From the NCBI GenBank assembly GCA_030267565.1, contig BRXU01000002.1:1426001-1490000 (forward strand): a stretch of DNA of 64,000 bases, written 5' to 3'. The stretch is from Pleodorina starrii (lineage: Eukaryota > Chlorophyta > Chlorophyceae > Chlamydomonadales > Volvocaceae). Below, piece by piece: positions 57,455 through 64,000 of the stretch (position 1 is its first letter; every line of letters starts with the position of its first letter). A model generated the notes under the pieces. It saw nothing but the letters and a program-made list of their open reading frames with translations, had not been told where the DNA came from and did not search any database. Made by a program: the position numbers and the translations under genes.

Positions 57455-60304
57455 ATGTTATTCCAGACCAACGGTCTTTTCTCGCGAGGCTCGAACAGCT
57501 CCAACCATGGCGCTCAGCCACATGCCTCACGCAACACCAAGAACCTCCTTGGCGAGAAACGTCAAGCGCCTGGCAAGGAGGAGGAGAGCATAGATGAGCG
57601 CTCAAAGCGCCGCAGCTCTATCGGGCAGGCCTCCGCGATCGCACCGGCTCACCCGGTTATTGGGACAGCTTTGCCGCCCCGCTCCTCGAGCAACTGGCAG
57701 CCCAACTTCAAACAATCGGGGAAGAAAGCTCTTGGCACGGCACAGCCCGCGGATCTGACCAAAATGGGTGAGCCAGGCTCCCACGGCGAATTGGCTACCC
57801 AGCAATTGCCAATGTCTTACGAACCTTATTCGGGTTTTTCAGGAACCCAGCGCAAGGAAGCTATGGGCACGGGCAAACCAGAACGCGACCGCGAATATGG
57901 CGCTAAGCTGAGCGGTGAGAGACCGATACCGCGGTACTGCTACTCGCTTCTGCACCAACTGCGAACAGGTCAACTGAGAACAGTTGTTCTTCTCATTCCA
58001 GGCACGGCCTGCGGCTCCGAGCAGAACGCGAGCGACACGGCGGTCACCGACACCGGCTCCAACCCCGGCACCTCGGCACCGATCGAGAGCCCCCCGACGG
58101 GGACGCCCGCGGCACCCTCAGCGCGGAGGCCTGGAACCACGGACGCCAACGGCACTTCGCAAGTTCGGGCCCGCCAACAGCAAGCGGAGGCCGCGAGCGT
58201 CAGCGCGCCAGGTGCGGCTGACCTTGACGGTTTGGAGGCAGAGTTCGAAGGCTCGGCACACCCGCCGCCGGTGAAGCCGGCGAAAGGGCAGCCCCCACAA
58301 ATGCGGGGCCGGCTCCGCGCGCGCGCCACTTTCTGGCAGACGTTTTGCCGATCGGCACTAGTGCTGAACTGGGTGCTGTTTGGTTTTTCGCTTCGATGGT
58401 TGGAAAAGACCGGCCCGCCGGCCCCAATCCACCTCCGGAACCACGCGTCGGCCACGGAGCAGTCCGCGTTCGTCGATGCGGCGATCGAGGAGCTGATAGC
58501 GACGGGCGCGGCCCGCGCGGTGAACCACCAGCCGCGCTGTGTGCTCCCGCTAGGGGTGGTGCCCAAAAAAGGCACGACCAAGTTTCGTTTGATTTACGAC
58601 GCGCGCTACATCAACGAGCACTTGCAAGTGCCCAGCTTTAAGTACGAATCCCTGGCAACGCTCGGGGACACACTGGAGCGTGACGATTACATGTTTACGG
58701 TCGATTTGAAGTCGGGGTACCACCACGTCGATATGCACGAAAGTGCTTGGGAGTTCTTGGGTTTCGAGTGGAAGGGACGATGGTTCCAATTCGTACAGTT
58801 GCCTTTCGGTCTGGCCCCAGCCTGCTGGGTGTTTACCAAAATCACGCGGGAGCTCCAACAGAGCTGGCGGGCCGAGGGCCACCGGTGTTCGGGTTACATA
58901 GATGACAGCATACACGCCCACCAGGACAAACAGGTGTTGACACAGTTGCGGACCCGAGTGTTGACGGATTTTGAGAGCGCAGGTTTCCTGGTCAGCGAGA
59001 GCAAATGCTCGCTCGAACCGGAGCAACGGAAAACGTACCTAGGGGCAGAAATCGACACGGTGCGCGGCTCCATGTTCGTCCCCGCCTCGAAGCGCGTAGC
59101 AGTCCAAGCGTTGGCGCGCGAGGTTTTGCAAGCGCACGACGGGGCGCGGGAATTCCGCATACGGGGGGTCGCATCCCTGGCAGGCTCGCTCCTGTCGATG
59201 TCGCACTCTTTTGGGAAAATCTCTATCCTCATGACACGTCTTATGTCCGCGTGGGTCGCAGACGAGTTGCGACAGAAGGGCACGACGTACGATTCGTACC
59301 GGCTGCTGACGCCCGACGTCGCGTGGGAGGTGAAGTTTTGGGTAGAGTCGTTCGAGCATTACGACGGGTTCCGACCAATCTGGCGTCCATCCCACGTGCA
59401 TTCGTTCGTCATCTACACGGACGCCGCGGGGCGGTCCGAGTTTTCGTTCGGCGGGTGGGGCGGTTGGACCAAGGAGGATGGCGTGCTGCTGATCGCGAGC
59501 GGGCAATGGGAGAAGGAGACCGACGAGGACTCCTCCACGTTGCTGGAGTTGACGGGGATGCTTAACGTGTTGCAAAGCTTCAATGGCGCGGGGCGCCTGG
59601 ACGACCAGCACGTCCTCGTCCGCACGGACAGCCGGCCATCCAGGGACATACTTACCAAAGGTGGCTCGGTGCGCCCCCGGCTCCAGGGCATTTGCTCGGC
59701 CCTTTTGTGGTACTGCATCGAGAGAGGAATTGACCTGTTGGTCGAATGGGTGCCGCGGGACTTGAACCAGTTCGCAGACGACCTGTCGAAACACCAGGAG
59801 TCGTGTGACTGGAAGCTGAACCCGTGCGCTTTCGGTACCCTGGCGGCGAAGTGGGGGCGTGGTGGCCAGTTTGCAGTAGATCTGTTTGCGTCCGCCCACA
59901 ACTACCAGATGCAACCGTTCTATTCCTATCACTTTCACCCGGCCAGCGCAGGAGTGAATGCGTTCGCCGTCCAATGGCCGCAAGCACCGGACATTGCCTG
60001 GTGCAACCCACCTTTTGCCGTTCTGGGGCGAGTGCTCGCACATGCGGAGGCATGCAAAGCGCGGTTGTGCCTGCTGGCCCCATTTTGGCCGCGGGCCGCG
60101 TGGTGGCCCCGCCTGGTCACGAGCGGTTCGTTGTTTCGGGAGTTTGTTCACGCAGTGCATGTTTTCCCGACGGGCCCAGGCCTGTTCCTTCAGAACAGGC
60201 TCGGCGTATGGGACCCGGTCCCACCACCGACGTGGCAGTCCATGGCGCTACTATTAGATTTCGGCGCAGCTAACTCGCGGTGTCTGCCCATTCCGCCCCT
60301 GTAA
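57455..60304 (+). CDS. Reverse transcriptase-RNase H (with methyltransferase-like tail), right arm
   Basis: 949 aa from ATG 57455, identical in protein sequence to the left-arm copy. RT active-site YIDD is at 58895-58906; the NPPF motif of the methyltransferase-like tail is at 60005-60016. The upstream frame is open to 57389 without ATG. The stop codon (60302-60304) lies inside the beginning of the recombinase frame. Confidence 0.92.
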   Translation: MLFQTNGLFSRGSNSSNHGAQPHASRNTKNLLGEKRQAPGKEEESIDERSKRRSSIGQASAIAPAHPVIGTALPPRSSSNWQPNFKQSGKKALGTAQPADLTKMGEPGSHGELATQQLPMSYEPYSGFSGTQRKEAMGTGKPERDREYGAKLSGERPIPRYCYSLLHQLRTGQLRTVVLLIPGTACGSEQNASDTAVTDTGSNPGTSAPIESPPTGTPAAPSARRPGTTDANGTSQVRARQQQAEAASVSAPGAADLDGLEAEFEGSAHPPPVKPAKGQPPQMRGRLRARATFWQTFCRSALVLNWVLFGFSLRWLEKTGPPAPIHLRNHASATEQSAFVDAAIEELIATGAARAVNHQPRCVLPLGVVPKKGTTKFRLIYDARYINEHLQVPSFKYESLATLGDTLERDDYMFTVDLKSGYHHVDMHESAWEFLGFEWKGRWFQFVQLPFGLAPACWVFTKITRELQQSWRAEGHRCSGYIDDSIHAHQDKQVLTQLRTRVLTDFESAGFLVSESKCSLEPEQRKTYLGAEIDTVRGSMFVPASKRVAVQALAREVLQAHDGAREFRIRGVASLAGSLLSMSHSFGKISILMTRLMSAWVADELRQKGTTYDSYRLLTPDVAWEVKFWVESFEHYDGFRPIWRPSHVHSFVIYTDAAGRSEFSFGGWGGWTKEDGVLLIASGQWEKETDEDSSTLLELTGMLNVLQSFNGAGRLDDQHVLVRTDSRPSRDILTKGGSVRPRLQGICSALLWYCIERGIDLLVEWVPRDLNQFADDLSKHQESCDWKLNPCAFGTLAAKWGRGGQFAVDLFASAHNYQMQPFYSYHFHPASAGVNAFAVQWPQAPDIAWCNPPFAVLGRVLAHAEACKARLCLLAPFWPRAAWWPRLVTSGSLFREFVHAVHVFPTGPGLFLQNRLGVWDPVPPPTWQSMALLLDFGAANSRCLPIPPL

Positions 60305-61437
60305 CGACAGATGCGGGCACAGTTGCCTTCGTGGTTGCGGGCCTGGGGGCTGCCGGAGCGCACCCCGACTTGCAGCGCCTGGCGGGGCGCTTGGCAGCGA
60401 TCAGCCGGTTCAGCAAGGCGAGCAGCACCTGGAAGCAGTACTACCCAGCTTGGTGCGCGTTTGTCATGTTCTGCATCCAGCGGGGTTTCGCGCCTTACGC
60501 CTGCACCGGTGCGTTCGTGGCTTGCTACCTTACCTCTGTGCGGGACGAGGCTGCGGAGCGCCGGGTGGGGCATCAGAAGGTGGACAAGGCCAGCGCAGCT
60601 ATCTCCGCGTACTACCAGGCAGCGGGCCTGCCGTCGCCGTGCGACGCGCCCCTGTGCAGTGCCGTCCGTGAGGCCGCAAGGCGCACCCTGACCAGCAACT
60701 CGCGGGTGTTGGCGGACGCGTCACCTGGGGAGATGCAGCAACTCCTCGCATACCACTTCCCGCTCCAGGGCTCCGGTCCCGACCTCGAGACCCGCATGGT
60801 CGTCACCTGCGTGGTGCTCTGCTTCACTGGCTTGCTGCGCTACGACGACCTGGCCAAGATATTGGTACACCAGGATCTGCTAGACGTGCAACTCGGCTCG
60901 CACACCTCGATCTACCTCTACCGCAGCAAGACCGACCAGCGGGCCCAAGGAGCGACGGTTACGATCGGTGCCGTGGGCGAGCTACACCCAGCCCACTGCC
61001 CGGTGCAGCTCCTGCACGACCTGCTGGTCGCGGGCGGCTACCAGCGTGCGCCGCGCAAGGCCTACGTGGCGGGGAAACTGCAGGAGGTGGAGGATGTCGG
61101 CCCCCTGCTGCGGCCCGTTGCCCGCAGCGCCGACGGCTCCCAACGGCTGGCCCAGCGCACGGCGCCGCTCGACGCGCCGATTGCCGCGATGCCCTATCGC
61201 GACTTCCGGGAGAAACTCAACGCCGCTTTCCAGGCGGCGGGGATCCATCGGGACTTCGGCACCCACGCGTTCCGCCGGGGCGGCGCGACTACCGCCGTTA
61301 ACAGCGGCGCAGACCGGGCGCTGGTGCAAAAGCTCGGCCGCTGGGCCAGCCCGGCGACGTTCGAGAAGCACTTCGTGAAGGACGGCGTGTCGGCGCACAA
61401 GAAACTGACGGCCCACATTTTGGGCCCCCCCAAGTAG
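60280..61437 (+). CDS. Tyrosine recombinase, right arm (catalytic Tyr replaced by Phe)
   Basis: 385-residue frame overlapping the RT ORF by 25 bp in the -1 frame, first triplet GTG. Arg187, His329, Arg332 and Trp355 are kept, but the predicted nucleophile at residue 365 reads Phe (EKHFVKDG; TAC to TTC at 61373). Such a change should abolish covalent strand cleavage, so this copy is predicted inactive in recombination unless helped in trans by an intact copy such as the left arm. It also has Gly for Ser near residue 13 (60316). Confidence 0.88.
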   Translation: MSAHSAPVTTDAGTVAFVVAGLGAAGAHPDLQRLAGRLAAISRFSKASSTWKQYYPAWCAFVMFCIQRGFAPYACTGAFVACYLTSVRDEAAERRVGHQKVDKASAAISAYYQAAGLPSPCDAPLCSAVREAARRTLTSNSRVLADASPGEMQQLLAYHFPLQGSGPDLETRMVVTCVVLCFTGLLRYDDLAKILVHQDLLDVQLGSHTSIYLYRSKTDQRAQGATVTIGAVGELHPAHCPVQLLHDLLVAGGYQRAPRKAYVAGKLQEVEDVGPLLRPVARSADGSQRLAQRTAPLDAPIAAMPYRDFREKLNAAFQAAGIHRDFGTHAFRRGGATTAVNSGADRALVQKLGRWASPATFEKHFVKDGVSAHKKLTAHILGPPK

Positions 61438-61511
61438 TTGCAGAGTGGCGCGCATGGAGAATGCTTTCAAAATCTGTCTTCACTGACGGCCACTAATGCA
61501 ACTTAAAAAAC

Positions 61512-64000
61512 TGGGGGGCGTCTTGGGGATGGTGTGGGGTTTCGCAAAGGGACTGTTCGGTGGGCCGCGGGATGTTGGTTGCCGCCGCGGGGTTTTACAG
61601 GGTTGCTGTGGAGTCGGTTGCCGTCGCGTACGGCTGGCTGTAACGACCGACGGACAGTGAGGAGCAATAAGATCATCCACCGGCTGCTGGCGAAGTCGGC
61701 TCCACGCAGAACGGCTGACCACATGATGCTCAGTATTGCACAAGTGGTGCAAATACGAGGACGATGGAAGTGTCTCGGCCACAGGCAAGGGAAAAGAGTG
61801 ACGATGAAAGACCTTACATGTCTCTTCCGCTAGGCCAGGTCCATAACCTAACGAAAGGGGCCTACTAGTTGCTCACAGGCGACTGCCTGAGAGCAAATCG
61901 AGACAAGGCAACAAGCCAAAGACTCGACTAAAATACGCGAAACAACTGTACGACATCCTACTCCCGAGATCTTCACGTAAGCTATACTACGTTACGAACT
62001 TGAAAGCGAACAACCAAGACTGACATAGAACCAACAAACTACGCAAATCCGCAATAACAGGAAATACGGACGGTAAACTGCCGGTGACGGTAAACTGATC
62101 CGACATCGAGTCTGCGAGAACCGAATATCGCAAGCAAGCCGCCGAATGGAAGTGATGCCCAAATTGTAGTTCTCCAAGAGCTGACTGCCGCCGGCCATAT
62201 TCGTTCCGCAGGCCTGGTCGGCGTCTTGGTAGCTCTAGAGCTCGTCCTGATCGATCTTGGTCTGGGTCTCGTAAGCTGATACATACAGTTTCGGCTGTGT
62301 TGCTGCTGGGCGCTGGAGGTTAACAGGGCGCACATGGGCAGACGCCACATCCCTACGTAGGGGGGCCAAAGGTTCCGTCCTTCGGACGGACTGTTGCAAC
62401 ACTGGACAGATAGATGACGAGAAGCATGCGCGTTTGGACTCCACGGGACTCCCATGCTTACTAATAGCATTCGTGTAGAGGAAGATATCCCCCATCGATC
62501 GATCAGGAAGTTATGCGTGCTGGAGGCCATGAAATGGAACCTTGGGGCCTGTTGGCAAAGATGCTAAAGCGCTCCCCTGCTAAAGCGCCTCTGGTATCAC
62601 CGCAATTCAATTGTGCCTTTTGGGCGTTACTATCTCCTTCTCCTGGCAATGCGTACCGTATGAGCTTTTAGGTGTTCGTTCTGTCAACGAACCCCTGGGC
62701 CTCCGGCTTGCGCGTATGCATGGGTGTTTGTTCGGATATGGGGGTTACGTGCCCCGCCCCAGGCCCCACAACCTTGTAACACATGCATACACACACTGGT
62801 CTGATGGACTGACGGTATCCATCATGGACACCGTCCGTCCCTTATGGAATCGAGTAAAGCAGCTCGATACAAGGGGGCGTGCTTGTCACGGCACGGAGCG
62901 GGCAGGCCGAAGCCCGTATGCATCCCTAACCCTCCGGGCCTGCTGGGGACGAAGCACACAAAGGCGCGACCAAGCAAAAGAGGCTCTGCAGTCGAGGGAT
63001 CAACGGAGCCCGAAGGCGCGAAAGAATGGATCATACACCTTTGGCAAGGCGCACCTGCTTCGCCGAGCCCCAATGCGCACCCATCAGTGGTCCGGTCTAA
63101 CCTGGCCGCGCCCATTTACCCGTCCCCTCCCTGAGCCTTTGGGCATATGGGCATGGATCCCATGGACGGGTAATTTCGTCGTGCGTACTAAACTTGACTG
63201 CGGCTATGTGAGAGCCGATAACACCGCGTGACTCCGTAACAAGTGTGCCACACGTTTTGGCTGAGCCTGGTCGAGCTGCCTTCAAAACCAAAAAAGGAAG
63301 TCTGGGAAAAACGTTGCTGTCGTCGCAGCGCAACTGATCCCCCACGCCCGGACTCTTTGGAAAGCATCGATATAATAACTCATCAGTTCATTTCCCCCAC
63401 GCCGGGAGCGTCCGGGAAGCGCGCGGATCGAATCAGCTGTGATGTGCTGGCGGGGTGCAAGAGGGTACGCCTTGGAGAGACAAGGGGTTGGTGTCGGCTT
63501 CCTTGAAGCCGGAAAAAGGGCGGGGCCCCACTAAATCTGTACGGGTTAAGTTGAGTGCTAGGGTGGCGAGGGCGTGAAGTAGTGTGAGAGTGTCGACATT
63601 CCTGCTGATAGACAGCCAGAGCTTTTTCCCGAAATGCCTGCTAGCCGAGTCGTTAGCAAGGCCTGCCGGCGCCGCGCGAAGCGCATCATCCCGTCGGGTG
63701 CATGAGCGCATGTGTGCATCGACCGAAATACGGCATTTCCAAAGCGAGCGGCGAGGGCGTCAACTGTGAGAGTGTCGACATTCCTGCTGATAGGCAGCCA
63801 GAGCTTTATATCTGAAATGCCTGCGGCTTCAGCAATCCGACCCATGTTTAGCATCGCGCGCCGTCTCGGCACTGTGCAACTCTTCCGGCCAGCGCATTGG
63901 CTGAAGTTACTTGACAGTAGACATGGAGTGTATCATTTACACATCACGCAGGCTGACTTGCCAATAGAAGGACAGCGGAACTGTTTGCGAGGGTTGCGAC
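61512..64000. other. Right flank of the palindrome, no supported gene
   Basis: Short frames only, with no domains and no splice chain that I trust. Near the end is a direct duplication (63566-63641 and 63750-63824). Confidence 0.5.
63566..63824. repeat. Direct repeat pair of about 75 bp (63566-63641 and 63750-63824)
   Basis: Both copies contain gcgagggcgt...gtgagagtgtcgacattcct..agccagagcttt..gaaatgcctgc with a few substitutions and small indels, about 183 bp apart. Confidence 0.85.

Larger units (their letters stand above)
55599..61511 (+). mobile_element. DIRS/PAT-like tyrosine-recombinase retrotransposon, right arm
   Basis: A 5913-bp plus-strand element, mirror image of the left arm: A1 (55599-55659), Gag-like, minisatellite, RT-RNase H, recombinase, B1 (61474-61502). 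The inverted homology ends at 61511, where the flanks diverge (the left side continues into the detached A-B unit; the right side into unrelated sequence). No A2-B2 unit was found on the right flank. Confidence 0.9.

Overview
The window reads as nuclear DNA of a volvocine green alga (Chlamydomonas/Volvox group). The basis is GC-rich coding sequence with many short GT-AG introns, Ala/Gly/Gln homopolymer-rich proteins, hydroxyproline-rich (SP)n wall-type glycoproteins, a cilium-specific GTPase, and a tyrosine-recombinase retrotransposon of the DIRS/PAT type (the class that includes Kangaroo of Volvox and TOC elements of Chlamydomonas). The species cannot be fixed from the sequence. All exon joins given here were worked out by eye from splice sites, reading phase and protein continuity; none was checked against transcripts.

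Layout. 0.1-2.0 kb (+): ARL13-type ciliary GTPase in two exons. 4.3-6.0 kb (-): STRAP/unrip WD40 protein in six exons, convergent with ARL13. 7.4-8.1 kb (+): 3' stump of a LINE with a (CATC)n tail. 9.8-12.5 kb (+): low-complexity unknown gene. 15.0-20.7 kb (-): long helical Ala-rich unknown protein with five phase-consistent exons; beside it, on the same strand, a small one-TM protein and a small two-exon gene. 22.3-23.1 kb (+): a weak three-exon candidate. 25.45-33.0 kb and 37.35-46.4 kb (+): two tandem paralogous eight-exon genes for very large (about 1961 and 2477 aa) type I membrane hydroxyproline-rich glycoproteins. Their exon phases are identical but their Pro-rich repeat cassettes differ strongly. 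46.4-49.4 kb: repeat-rich spacer with a tRNA-like (SINE-like) segment and a 103-bp duplication.

49.4-61.5 kb is the most striking part: two full-length DIRS/PAT-like retrotransposons lie head to head as an 11.8-kb near-perfect palindrome. The arms are 49678-55590 and 55599-61511, 5913 bp each, collinear without a net indel, with an 8-bp centre. Each arm encodes a coiled-coil/RGG Gag-like protein, an RT-RNase H protein with a methyltransferase-like NPPF tail, and a tyrosine recombinase in an overlapping frame. The arms differ at three or more positions; one difference replaces the predicted catalytic tyrosine of the right-arm recombinase with Phe. The centre has the layout of a tyrosine-recombinase crossover site (inverted arms, 8-bp core), and a separate terminal-repeat unit of the same family (49430-49675) abuts the left end. 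61.5-64 kb contains no gene that I can support.

The host genes do not form a pathway. The coherent stories are the tandem surface-glycoprotein pair (recent duplication plus probable gene conversion and repeat turnover) and the inverted retrotransposon pair.
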